In this document: piece by piece, positions 18,198 to 26,169 of the stretch
Position numbering within the stretch: position 1 is the first letter of the stretch
How the letters are laid out: every line of letters starts with the position of its first letter
Origin: Dyadobacter chenhuakuii
GTDB lineage: Bacteria; Bacteroidota; Bacteroidia; Cytophagales; Spirosomataceae
Length of the DNA stretch: 64,000 nucleotides
Assembly: GCF_023821985.2 (NCBI RefSeq)
Contig: NZ_CP098805.1
Coordinates: forward strand, 2,232,001 to 2,296,000
Reading direction: 5' to 3'
Notes under the pieces: model-generated
What the model saw: only the letters and a program-made list of their open reading frames with translations
Told to the model about the DNA's origin: nothing
Databases searched by the model: none
Made by a program: the position numbers and the translations under genes

Positions 18198-19352
18198 TTA
18201 CTTGCGAAAAATAGTCAGTAAAAGATAGGTTATCGCGAAGCCTGCCAGTCCGGCTGCGACTGCGAGCAATGTGCCGCCTATAAAATATTGTACGAAATTT
18301 ACATGGATCGAGCTGAGCGTAAGATTCTCAAATGAAGTGAGTTGTACACCGTTCTGATAAAAGAGGCCGCCGAATTTGTAGCTCCCAAAAATGATAAACG
18401 GAATAAAAGGCGGGATGCTAATGTTAGCGGCAGTAAGAAAAAGGACCTTGTTCATCTTGAAATAAATCGACAACGGAATGCCAATAAGCAACTGAAAGCC
18501 CCAAACCGGAACAATGCCCATAAAAAATCCGAAACCAATGGATTTTGCCTTGCTTAAATTGGACTCATCCGATTTTACAGCCTCGTCCCTGATAATCTTC
18601 CAAACGCCCTTCTTATTAATTTGTCGGATCAGTCTTTTGGGCAAATAGTAAAGTAAAGTGAGGATGACCAGGAATGTATTCAGGATGCTGATCCGGGTAA
18701 AATCCTTGAACGGTCGGAAGTGCGTGACACGCTCGTCTTTGTCATAAATCACATGTATTTTCACCGGGACGATCGGGACATTGCGCCAGGCCAGCTTTAC
18801 AAGCACTTCAATTTCCGTTTCAAACTTCATAGTAAAAAGCCTGATCTTCCCGATTTCCCGCAAAGGATAGAGGCGAAAGCCAGTCTGCGTATCGGGCAGC
18901 GAGATGCCCGTTTCAAACTTGAACCAGAAATTGGAAAATTTATTTCCAAAAGAACTTTTGCCCGGGACGCCCTCCTGCTCCATGTCCCTCGAACCCATAA
19001 TCACAGCGCCAGGATTTTGTTTTGCTGCTTCCAGAAACAACGGAATGTCGGATGCAAGGTGCTGGCCGTCGGAGTCGATGCTGATCGCGTTGTCGTAATG
19101 CTGTCTTAATGCTTCTGCAAACCCGGCGCGAAGCGCGTAGCCTTTCCCGCGGTTAATGCCGTTGTCCAGAATAGTTAGTTGATCGCCATATTGAGCCAGC
19201 AAAGCGGCTGTTCCGTCCGTAGAACCGTCGTTGATGACAATGATATCCCGGTTTTGAGAGTAAGGAAGAAGGGAGTCAATGACACGGCCCAGTGTGTTGA
19301 TATTGTTGTAAGTAGGAACAATGATGCAGCAATTGAGGTCCTGTAAGGTCAT
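18198..19352 (-). CDS. Glycosyltransferase family 2 fused to a DUF2062 membrane domain
   Basis: A 384-residue two-part protein. Residues 8-225 are a GT-A glycosyltransferase of family 2, with IIVPTYNNINTLGRVIDSL, VINDGSTDGT and SIDSDGQH (the DxD-like metal site), resembling dolichyl-phosphate-type synthases. Residues about 265-384 are the DUF2062 domain with IGFGFFMGIVPVWGFQLLIG and two or three membrane segments. It is the last gene of the pigment operon, 18 bases after the small dehydratase-like gene. The same GT2 type occurs in aryl polyene clusters of other bacteria, and sugar or lipid attachment of the pigment is possible (inference). Confidence 0.82.
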   Translation of the reverse strand: MTLQDLNCCIIVPTYNNINTLGRVIDSLLPYSQNRDIIVINDGSTDGTAALLAQYGDQLTILDNGINRGKGYALRAGFAEALRQHYDNAISIDSDGQHLASDIPLFLEAAKQNPGAVIMGSRDMEQEGVPGKSSFGNKFSNFWFKFETGISLPDTQTGFRLYPLREIGKIRLFTMKFETEIEVLVKLAWRNVPIVPVKIHVIYDKDERVTHFRPFKDFTRISILNTFLVILTLLYYLPKRLIRQINKKGVWKIIRDEAVKSDESNLSKAKSIGFGFFMGIVPVWGFQLLIGIPLSIYFKMNKVLFLTAANISIPPFIPFIIFGSYKFGGLFYQNGVQLTSFENLTLSSIHVNFVQYFIGGTLLAVAAGLAGFAITYLLLTIFRK

Positions 19353-19370
19353 TATGAAACGGACTTTCTG

Positions 19371-19727
19371 TTAAAGATAGCTTGCCTGCATTTTGAAAAA
19401 AACTTTCCCATTGCCCTCCCCTGAGGCGTTGACTTCCAAAAGTTCTGACTGCTTGAATTTGATAGTAATACGAACATTTGGATTTTCCCGGGGATCAAGC
19501 ACTTCAAGAAATTTGCATGTCCGCATGGATTTCATGGCCAGCTTTTGGCCTAAATGTGTTTCCAGGAGCTCCTTCACGATCTGCATCTGTACAACACCCG
19601 GAGTAACCGGCGCACCCGGAAAGTGGCCGGCAAAGATGGCATGCTGCGCGTTGATAACAATATCCGAAACAAGGCTTTCGGGAGTTGCTTCGGTGTTGGT
19701 TACAACGTATAGACTTTTCGCAAACAT
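19371..19727 (-). CDS. FabZ-like hotdog protein of the pigment cluster, Glu replaced by Gln
   Basis: A 118-residue hotdog-fold protein. The FabZ/FabA signature HAIFAGHFPGAPVTPGVVQ is present with the catalytic His at H35, but the position of the catalytic Glu in FabZ (QIEA) reads QMQI here, Gln49. It is therefore either a dehydratase with altered chemistry, a non-catalytic partner of the other hotdog dehydratase in the cluster, or a thioester-binding protein. In aryl polyene systems two dehydratase-type proteins cooperate. It lies 15 bases downstream of the LolA gene. Confidence 0.8.
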   Translation of the reverse strand: MFAKSLYVVTNTEATPESLVSDIVINAQHAIFAGHFPGAPVTPGVVQMQIVKELLETHLGQKLAMKSMRTCKFLEVLDPRENPNVRITIKFKQSELLEVNASGEGNGKVFFKMQASYL

Positions 19728-19742
19728 GCTGAAATTGGATTA

Positions 19743-20372
19743 CTATAAATTGATAAAAAGGTTGTCGTCGATCGGTTGATTGAACTTCTCATTCTGAAAT
19801 TTCATCACGCTCTTATCGCCGCCTTTTTCATAAAAAGACAATTCTTTTAAATGCATCGTGCTCTTCGGGAAGACCATGGTTATCTTAGAATAAATGTTTT
19901 TTAGCCGACGGTTAACAGGAGTTAACACGACCATATACTGATCTGCGCTTTCCATAGCACTTTGCGAAAATGCTTTATTTTGCTGAAAATCACCGTTGAC
20001 CAAGCCGATCATTAACTCCTTGATCTGCGCTACCATTCTACCAGCCTGACCAACACTTTTTTCTTTTCCAGCCTCCTGAACGCGTAATCTATCACCGTTA
20101 ATTAATATTACATATTTAACTGGCGATTTTTGCTCCCACCGCATCTTGTCATTTTTCTTGTAATAAAAATTTCCGGATGAATGCTCCGGCTCTTTCAAAA
20201 CAGCTAGAAATTTCTCCTCGGTAAACGCAGCCTGAATCGAATTCACCTCTTGTGAAGTCTTGCGTAGTTCCTGGAAAAGCTTTTCCGGGTTTGCTGATGG
20301 TTTGAATGTCTGTCCTTGCGCCCAGGCAATAGTCAGACAGAATGCGATCAATATAGCACTAATTTTCTTCAT
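19743..20372 (-). CDS. LolA-family outer-membrane lipoprotein carrier-like protein
   Basis: A 209-residue exported protein with signal peptide MKKISAILIAFCLTIAWAQG. The mature part has the LolA-like half-open barrel pattern: FTEEKFLAVLKEPEHSSGNFYYKK, MRWEQKSPVKYVILINGDRL and the late VFPKSTMHLKELSFYE. LolA ferries lipoproteins across the periplasm; cluster-borne copies in flexirubin and aryl polyene loci are thought to move the hydrophobic pigment. ATG 20381 is 3 codons further up (MSPMKK); the second Met, 20372, gives the standard signal. It overlaps the end of the deacetylase gene by 14 bases. Confidence 0.82.
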   Translation of the reverse strand: MKKISAILIAFCLTIAWAQGQTFKPSANPEKLFQELRKTSQEVNSIQAAFTEEKFLAVLKEPEHSSGNFYYKKNDKMRWEQKSPVKYVILINGDRLRVQEAGKEKSVGQAGRMVAQIKELMIGLVNGDFQQNKAFSQSAMESADQYMVVLTPVNRRLKNIYSKITMVFPKSTMHLKELSFYEKGGDKSVMKFQNEKFNQPIDDNLFINL

Positions 20373-21129
20373 AGGGCTCACGTTGAATTAGCTTGGAAAG
20401 CGGCTCAATTTTTAGTCCTTTCTGTAAACAATGTTCGATCAAATCTTCCATTGAATCGGCTGTGACTTTCCGGTTATCATGCAGCAAAACAATGTCCCTG
20501 GCTCTTACTTTTGACATGACGCGATTGATAATCTCGTATTTATTTTGAGCTTTTGTATCAAAGCTTCGAACAGACCAGCCCACAGAATCCAGTTTTTGCT
20601 CACGCAAGACACGCGCGTAACGCGGGTTGGTCACGCCAAAGGGTGGACGGTAGAATTTTGGTGTTTTTCCAAGAATTCCACTGATAATGCTGGTGCAATG
20701 TTCCAGGTCCTTTGCCAGCTTGTCTTTCGAGAAGAAAGCGATCATTGTATGATGGCTGTATGAATGGTTGCCGATGATATGCCCCTCCTCATCAATGCGG
20801 CGAAGCAGCTCCGGATATTTTTCTGCCCGTTTTCCAATGACAAAAAACGTGGCCTTCACTCCTTTTTCCTTTAAAATGTCAAGAATCTTTGGTGTGGTGT
20901 CAGGATCCGGGCCATCATCGAACGTTAGGGCGATGGATTTTCTTTTACCTGTGTTTATTGATTTCAGGAAATAATTGGCCTGAATGTTGAACGAACCGTA
21001 GGCGGTAAGGGCAAGATATGCAAGGGCAATGAAGATGAAAATCAGCCATGCGAAGCCTGTCTCCCAGAAGATAATCCCGCTGAGCGCAAAAATGGTGATG
21101 GCGGTTCCTGTGACAATGTTATGCTTCAA
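20359..21129 (-). CDS. Polysaccharide deacetylase (NodB domain) of the pigment cluster
   Basis: A 256-residue protein with two N-terminal membrane segments (ITIFALSGIIFW and FAWLIFIFIALAYLALTAY) and a carbohydrate esterase 4 domain. Motif 1 is TFDDGPDPDTTPKIL with the catalytic Asp and metal-ligand Asp, motif 2 is HIIGNHSYSHHTMI with the His ligands, motif 3 is the FYRPPFGV segment, and the C-terminal DIVLLHDN holds the catalytic His. It would remove acetyl groups from a sugar or amide, or act on an esterified pigment; the substrate is unknown. It overlaps the ketosynthase-like gene upstream by 11 bases and so is coupled to the operon. Confidence 0.85.
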   Translation of the reverse strand: MKHNIVTGTAITIFALSGIIFWETGFAWLIFIFIALAYLALTAYGSFNIQANYFLKSINTGKRKSIALTFDDGPDPDTTPKILDILKEKGVKATFFVIGKRAEKYPELLRRIDEEGHIIGNHSYSHHTMIAFFSKDKLAKDLEHCTSIISGILGKTPKFYRPPFGVTNPRYARVLREQKLDSVGWSVRSFDTKAQNKYEIINRVMSKVRARDIVLLHDNRKVTADSMEDLIEHCLQKGLKIEPLSKLIQREPYEEN

Positions 21130-22084
21130 TCGATTGCAGGAGTGTTAACCCCAGGTTACTTTGAATTAATGTATTGCAAACCAGCACATTTCTGAGTGAC
21201 TTGTCAGCTTTCATTCTATCCACAGCCAAATGTACAGCGAATGCGGAAGTCGTTGGATAAATGCCAGAGTAGGTTAAGTAATCCACACATTTACTTTTGT
21301 CTATCCCCAGGTTCTGAATTAGGGATAATACGCCATCCGAATCGTGCCTATGCACATCCGAAACCAGCACCAGATCCAGCTCCGCTGCACTCAGCTCATT
21401 TTCTCTCAGAAAATCGTTAATCTCACTCGTAATATCTTTCACCAGACCAATGGCACGAGAGTCTTTGATACCAGCAACTGATTCTTCATTTCGGTTACTC
21501 GAAAGCATAAAAAAGGATGCCCCGGAAGTGATGGGATTAGCAATGTTCAAATGCAGGTTTTCCGAAATGTTTGTTAAAAAATCAATGGCCTCATCCGCAG
21601 CACCAACCAGAATGTTCCCTTCATTTTCATCCAAAAGCAACATAGCATCCACAAGTGCATTCTCGAATGAAATGGTGTTTTGCGTATGCGTCATATTATA
21701 CCCATGGTTTCCAATGCTCAGTGAGATTTGACCTGCCATTGTATTATGGGTAGACTGGATAAAGGCAGTGGGTGGAAGCAGTCCTTCAATAGTTATAACA
21801 TTGTTAAGAAATTTTTCAGTGTCCAAAAGACAGCCTAATCCCGTCCCAATGATGATTCCATCCGGTTGCTCAATCTTTGCCTGCCCTATGCAATCCTTCG
21901 CGCAAGCCACCGACATCCTTAAAATCTTGCTCATTCTCCGCAAGAGTCCGGCGTCAATAAAGCCTTTGTAATCCGGACTTAACAGTGCAGACGACTCTTG
22001 CAGCGGCTCAATACTGGCAGAAAAGCCAACATTCCGGAATGTTGGCTGATGCGAAATGGTCGATGCGGCGGAAATGTAATACAC
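21119..22084 (-). CDS. Ketosynthase-like protein without active-site cysteine
   Basis: A 321-residue protein of the ketosynthase N-terminal-like family (Ketoacyl-synt_2 type). The thiolase-like core is there (IIIGTGLGCLLDTEKFLNN, FIQSTHNTMAGQISLSIGNHGYN), but the site where ketosynthases carry ACSSG reads MTHTQNTISF around residues 131-140, with no Cys. It therefore cannot form an acyl-enzyme in the standard way and probably acts as a chain-length-factor-type partner of one of the three active ketosynthases, as in aryl polyene systems. The gene at 37787-38830 is a clear paralogue, sharing the LLRRM, PDY and QST positions. Confidence 0.8.
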   Translation of the reverse strand: MYYISAASTISHQPTFRNVGFSASIEPLQESSALLSPDYKGFIDAGLLRRMSKILRMSVACAKDCIGQAKIEQPDGIIIGTGLGCLLDTEKFLNNVITIEGLLPPTAFIQSTHNTMAGQISLSIGNHGYNMTHTQNTISFENALVDAMLLLDENEGNILVGAADEAIDFLTNISENLHLNIANPITSGASFFMLSSNRNEESVAGIKDSRAIGLVKDITSEINDFLRENELSAAELDLVLVSDVHRHDSDGVLSLIQNLGIDKSKCVDYLTYSGIYPTTSAFAVHLAVDRMKADKSLRNVLVCNTLIQSNLGLTLLQSIEA

Positions 22085-22113
22085 CTAGGATATCTTGAAT
22101 TTATGTAATCTAC

Positions 22114-23298
22114 TTAATTATGGCTTGAAAAAACCAGCGATGAATTGTTCCCACCGAAACCAAATGAATTGGACAAAACAGCTTTAATAGCCTTCTCGCT
22201 TTGCAGGGAAGTGACTGGATTTAGCCCGGTCTCTGTAATGGGCGTTTTATAATTCAGGTTTGGAAAAATCAGGTTGCGCTGAATGGCAAGAACCGAAAAG
22301 ACGGCTTCAATAGCACCGGCAGCAGCAAGGGTATGCCCCGTATATGGTTTTGTTGAGCTGAATGCCGGAATATCATTCCCAAAAACATTCATCAGCGCCA
22401 CTGACTCGGATAGATCGTTATTTTTCGTCCCGGTCCCGTGTGCATTAATGTAAGAAATGTCAGACAACGCAACACCGGATTTGGTCAAAGCATTTTTTAT
22501 CGCCAGGGTTGCCCCTTTTCCTTCCGGTGATGATGCAGTTTGATGATATGCGTCAGCCGCATTCGCCCAACCACTCACATATCCGATTGTCTTGTTCCCT
22601 GAAATCTGCACACTCTTTTCATTTTCCAGCAGCAAGAACGCAGCGCCCTCCCCCAGATTCAACCCACTTCTGCTTTCATCAAACGGCCTGCACCATGCAT
22701 CGTCGTAGATCATTAATGAGCGAAAACCGTTGATTGTAAACCTGGTTATTGCATCCGAACCACCAACCAGGACCCGGTCGAGCTTACCATTTAGAAGCAG
22801 CCGCGCGCCTAGCATAATGGCATTAGCGCCTGAGGAACAAGCTGTTGAAAGTGTATTAATATAACCGGAAATGCCCAGTTCAGCAGCGATTCGTTCTGTC
22901 GTGCTGCCACTGTCGTGGGTTTTGAGGATATTGAAATCGGGATTAGTACCGGCGAGATAGCTTTTATAAAAGTCCTCTGTCCGATCCATTCCGCCAACGG
23001 AAGTTGCCGAGATAATGCCTGTTCGAAGTCCGCTTACGTGCTTGTTATCGCCCCATGCTTCTTTCGCGGCTTTTAACCCCAACAATGAGGTGCGGGAAAT
23101 GCCTTTTGGACCTGTATCAAGCGCTTGCTGCAATGCTTCGTTGGACATTTTCACTTCTCCGACCAACAGCCCTTCTGCCTCTTTCAGAAACTGCACGGGC
23201 TCAATGCCCGACCTGCTTTCCATCAGCGCCTGCAAATTTTCTGCAACAGTCAGCCCAATTGCAGATACAATGCCCATACCGGTTATTCGGACGCCCAT
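22114..23298 (-). CDS. Beta-ketoacyl-ACP synthase of the pigment cluster (ketosynthase 3)
   Basis: A 394-residue FabF/KAS II-like ketosynthase. The triad is complete: Cys154 in NTLSTACSSGANA, the first His in INAHGTGTKNNDLSE, the second in TKPYTGHTLAAAGAIE, ending in LSNSFGFGGNNSSLVF. It would extend ACP-bound acyl chains with malonyl-ACP. An open frame reaches 23403, but that extension overlaps the ACP gene; ATG 23298 (MGVRITGMGIVSAIGLT) matches family N-termini and leaves a 10-base gap to the ACP gene. The partner is probably the cysteine-less protein encoded immediately downstream. Confidence 0.92.
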   Translation of the reverse strand: MGVRITGMGIVSAIGLTVAENLQALMESRSGIEPVQFLKEAEGLLVGEVKMSNEALQQALDTGPKGISRTSLLGLKAAKEAWGDNKHVSGLRTGIISATSVGGMDRTEDFYKSYLAGTNPDFNILKTHDSGSTTERIAAELGISGYINTLSTACSSGANAIMLGARLLLNGKLDRVLVGGSDAITRFTINGFRSLMIYDDAWCRPFDESRSGLNLGEGAAFLLLENEKSVQISGNKTIGYVSGWANAADAYHQTASSPEGKGATLAIKNALTKSGVALSDISYINAHGTGTKNNDLSESVALMNVFGNDIPAFSSTKPYTGHTLAAAGAIEAVFSVLAIQRNLIFPNLNYKTPITETGLNPVTSLQSEKAIKAVLSNSFGFGGNNSSLVFSSHN

Positions 23299-23308
23299 TT
23301 CGTAGTTT

Positions 23309-23575
23309 TTATTCGACTGCCCTGTTACGGATGTACTCTGCCATTGAATTGATTGACTTGAAAGCCACCTTGCCTTCATCCGGGTTGACCACCTGAATCC
23401 CATGGTATTTTTCCAGCAACACGATCAGTTCCAGCGCGTCAATGGAATCCAGGCCGAGACCTCCTTCATCAAAAAGCAACGCATCGTCCGCAATGTCAGC
23501 CGGCGTGATATCTTCAAGGTTCAACTGCTCTATTATCTGTTTTTTAAGGTCTTCCTTTAAATTATCCATTGTCAA
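23309..23575 (-). CDS. Acyl carrier protein 2 of the pigment cluster
   Basis: An 88-residue ACP. Phosphopantetheine attaches at Ser44 in GLGLDSIDALELIVLLE; the helical pattern before and after is typical. It carries growing chains for the ketosynthases and dehydratases around it. The start is ambiguous (MTMDN: 23575 or 23569). A phosphopantetheinyl transferase, needed to load it, is not encoded in the window. Confidence 0.92.
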   Translation of the reverse strand: MTMDNLKEDLKKQIIEQLNLEDITPADIADDALLFDEGGLGLDSIDALELIVLLEKYHGIQVVNPDEGKVAFKSINSMAEYIRNRAVE

Positions 23576-23604
23576 TTAATGTGTATACTTTGATTTTCGG
23601 ATTG

Positions 23605-24225
23605 TTATGCGTGGCTCAAACCGGCGAGCTTTGAAAGATTGTGCTTATTGAAATCCATGCCGCCTTCTGATTCGCTTTCTACCAGTGCAACGAAAACTTC
23701 GATCTGATCGCCCATCACTTCGAGCCATCCGACCAGAACTGCTTTGGCGCCGGTGGACAGGAAAATCTGCCCGTAATCGACGAAAAAACCGGGGGCGAAT
23801 TTAGGTAAAACAGCGAACATATTCTCGCCAAACCACTTGTTTCTGATCGCTATTTCACCCAAAACAATGTTAGGCAATGTGTAAACAAATAAAGATGGAC
23901 TTGGTGCACCATTTTGTTCATAGGAGTGTAAAAATCGCAGATCTGTGTCCGCGCTGGACGATTGGTTTGCGAACAGCATTGCAATTTCATCGTCCTGATA
24001 CTTGCTCGCCAAACCCTTGTTAACACGTTTTATCACTTCCGAAGCCAAAAATCCTGCTTGCGACAGCGCGTCCATTTTATAAAACTTAGGATATACGATT
24101 TCCTGCTCCTTATAAATCTGTTTGAACCAACTGTCCGCAGCATCTTTTTCACGCGTTGCCACCAACTCGCCATTCACCGAAAAATGATCGGCCGACAAAT
24201 GACAATATGTTGTAATCAAACTCAT
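23605..24225 (-). CDS. Conserved hypothetical protein of aryl-polyene cluster
   Basis: A 206-residue cytoplasmic protein with no clear catalytic motif. The sequence FANQSSSADTDLRFLHSYEQ and LFVYTLPNIVLGEIAIRNKWFGEN resembles the N-terminal part of ketosynthase-like proteins, where a similar TxPN turn precedes the cysteine region; here a Cys is lacking and the C-terminal half of a ketosynthase is absent. It may be a degenerate ketosynthase half or a scaffold. The start overlaps the end of the neighbouring ketosynthase gene by 4 bases. Function is not known; the assignment to the pathway rests on position. Confidence 0.6.
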   Translation of the reverse strand: MSLITTYCHLSADHFSVNGELVATREKDAADSWFKQIYKEQEIVYPKFYKMDALSQAGFLASEVIKRVNKGLASKYQDDEIAMLFANQSSSADTDLRFLHSYEQNGAPSPSLFVYTLPNIVLGEIAIRNKWFGENMFAVLPKFAPGFFVDYGQIFLSTGAKAVLVGWLEVMGDQIEVFVALVESESEGGMDFNKHNLSKLAGLSHA

Positions 24226-25304
24226 AAACTCTTGATAATCAAAGATGCATTACCGCCGCCAAAGCCTGATGCTGTTTTCAGAACAGTTACCGGCTTGCTA
24301 GGAATATTTTCTGCAATGACATTTAATTTTATTGAGGTGCCGCTTTCCTTATAACCGAGGCTTTTTAACAAAACTCCGTGGCGCATCATTTGCATGGAGG
24401 CTGCTGTTTCTATCACACCCGCCGCACCCAGCGTATGTCCGAAATAGCCTTTCAAACTGCTCAGCGGCACATTCGTCAAGCCAATCCGGTCGAAGGCAAT
24501 GGATTCCATTTCATCATTAAAGACCGTCGCCGTGCCATGCGCGCAGATAAAATCGATTTCTTCCGGTGCTACGTCATTGGATTCCAATGTCTTTTTCACA
24601 CTTCGAAACAATCCCTCACCCGTTCGGGAAGGGCCTGAAATGTGATTGGCATCATTGGCACTCGTGCCGGAAAGAAGCTGTAAAGCGCCATTTTTGAATA
24701 TTTCCCTTGTCTCAGAAACAACCACTGCACCGCACCCCTCGCCCATTGTTATGCCCTTGCGCGACGCATCGAAAGGGGCACAGGGCTGATCACTGATTGC
24801 AAAGAGAGACTGAAATCCAAAAACGACAAAACCCGAAATCAGGTCACAGCCTATGACAATGGCATGGTCGTATACTTTCGCTTGAATAAGATTGCTAGCC
24901 GCATTAATTGCCAACACGCCTGATATGCAAGCATTTGAAAGCACGATGGGCTGATTGGCCAGGCGAAACCTGGAAACCAGCGTTTCTATGCTCTTACCAA
25001 ACTGATCGGTGATATTTTTATCAAGTTCACCTTTTGTCGAACTCACAATCACAATGGTCCTTTCAGAGGTCAGGATTGCGGGATCTATATTTTCAGAAAC
25101 AGCCGAAAGTGCGTCCGAAATCAGCTTTTCAAATTTGAAATCAGCGACGAGATCCAGCATTTTAGACAAATAAAGGTCTGCATTGTCGAATCCGGCTTGC
25201 TTTACCAAAGAAATTCCCGATCGATTGGCCTGCATAGCAGCCCAGTTCTCAGCTGTGGTCCCACCCAAGGGACTTATGATTACTTCGGCACCAATGTAGG
25301 TCAT
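24222..25304 (-). CDS. Beta-ketoacyl-ACP synthase of the pigment cluster (ketosynthase 2)
   Basis: A 360-residue ketosynthase, shorter than FabF by about 50 residues. Cys126 is present in VLSNACISGVLAIN, the first His in ICAHGTATVFNDE and the second in LKGYFGHTLGAAGVIE, so it looks active, but CISG for CSSG and the short N-terminus mark a divergent branch. The last residues FGGGNASLIIKSL are family-typical. It lies 7 bases downstream of the thioesterase gene. Confidence 0.88.
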   Translation of the reverse strand: MTYIGAEVIISPLGGTTAENWAAMQANRSGISLVKQAGFDNADLYLSKMLDLVADFKFEKLISDALSAVSENIDPAILTSERTIVIVSSTKGELDKNITDQFGKSIETLVSRFRLANQPIVLSNACISGVLAINAASNLIQAKVYDHAIVIGCDLISGFVVFGFQSLFAISDQPCAPFDASRKGITMGEGCGAVVVSETREIFKNGALQLLSGTSANDANHISGPSRTGEGLFRSVKKTLESNDVAPEEIDFICAHGTATVFNDEMESIAFDRIGLTNVPLSSLKGYFGHTLGAAGVIETAASMQMMRHGVLLKSLGYKESGTSIKLNVIAENIPSKPVTVLKTASGFGGGNASLIIKSL

Positions 25305-25311
25305 TCCAGAT

Positions 25312-25728
25312 TCAATAAACCTTGTTTTGTTCTTTCCAATCCCGGTAAAAATCGGGAGTAATCAGTTCCAATGTGCGTGTTTCCTTGTTCAAAAAAACCT
25401 GCATGGTTTTGCCCACAGCGCACAATTCGCCAGTTGTAAGGTTCACAACCTCATATTCAAACTGGATTTTGGCTGATTTTGCAGGCACATATTTCGTTAT
25501 TACTTTAATGATCTGCCCGTAATAAACCGGAGCCTTATGGTCAATTTCAGATTTTACGATGGGTGTAAAGTAGCCTTTGTCGAAAATTGTCAGGTATTCC
25601 AATCCGTAGGCTTTACCAAAAGCTTCTCTCCCGTCTTCGAAAAATTTCAGGTAATTGCCATGCCAAACAACGCCCATTGCGTCAGTTTCACTAAAACGTA
25701 TATCAATTTCGATTTCCGAAGCAATCAT
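25312..25728 (-). CDS. YbgC/FadM-type hotdog thioesterase
   Basis: A 138-residue hotdog protein. The 4-hydroxybenzoyl-CoA thioesterase signature is RFSETDAMGVVWHGNYLKFFEDGREAF with catalytic Asp16. It probably releases the completed acyl chain or edits mis-primed ACP; thioesterases of this kind are a standard part of aryl polyene clusters. It is followed by ketosynthase 2 after 7 bases and preceded by the dehydratase gene after 21 bases. Confidence 0.85.
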   Translation of the reverse strand: MIASEIEIDIRFSETDAMGVVWHGNYLKFFEDGREAFGKAYGLEYLTIFDKGYFTPIVKSEIDHKAPVYYGQIIKVITKYVPAKSAKIQFEYEVVNLTTGELCAVGKTMQVFLNKETRTLELITPDFYRDWKEQNKVY

Positions 25729-25749
25729 AATATGCTATCTCATTAAGGG

Positions 25750-26169
25750 TTAGTGTGTCACCACAATCTTCATTTCACAGCCGAGCAATATACGCCCTTC
25801 CCAGAAACTTTCCCCTTTAACCAGGTAAATATTTCCTAGTTGATGTAGTGGTTCTACGATTGTCCGGATCGTTGCGGAGGCCGTTGGCAGCTCATGCACT
25901 TCCACTTTTGTAATGGCTCCTATGAAGCCAATTTTAGGCTCCCCGTCTTCCTCACGGTCCAGATAACCGAATGATGCAGCACAAGTCTGCGCAATGTTTT
26001 CCAATAACCCCGACTCCTGAAAATGCCCGTCTTCAACCAGCACATTATCTTGTTCTATACAAAAATCCGATTCAAATCTTTCCGCTGAAACGCTTACCAG
26101 ATTATCAATCATGATAAAGGGTTCTCGGTGTGGAATGTATTGATTTATAGCGCTTTTGGGTACGATCAT
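25750..26169 (-). CDS. Hotdog 3-hydroxyacyl-ACP dehydratase (ApeP-like)
   Basis: A 139-residue protein with the hotdog pattern IPHREPFIMIDNLV followed by VEDGHFQESGLLENIAQTCAAS. H49 and E57 are in the spacing of a dehydratase active site, in contrast to the other hotdog gene at 19371-19727, where Glu is lost. It should remove water from 3-hydroxyacyl-ACP to leave the trans double bonds of the polyene. The start overlaps the acyltransferase stop by 1 base (26169). Confidence 0.85.
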   Translation of the reverse strand: MIVPKSAINQYIPHREPFIMIDNLVSVSAERFESDFCIEQDNVLVEDGHFQESGLLENIAQTCAASFGYLDREEDGEPKIGFIGAITKVEVHELPTASATIRTIVEPLHQLGNIYLVKGESFWEGRILLGCEMKIVVTH

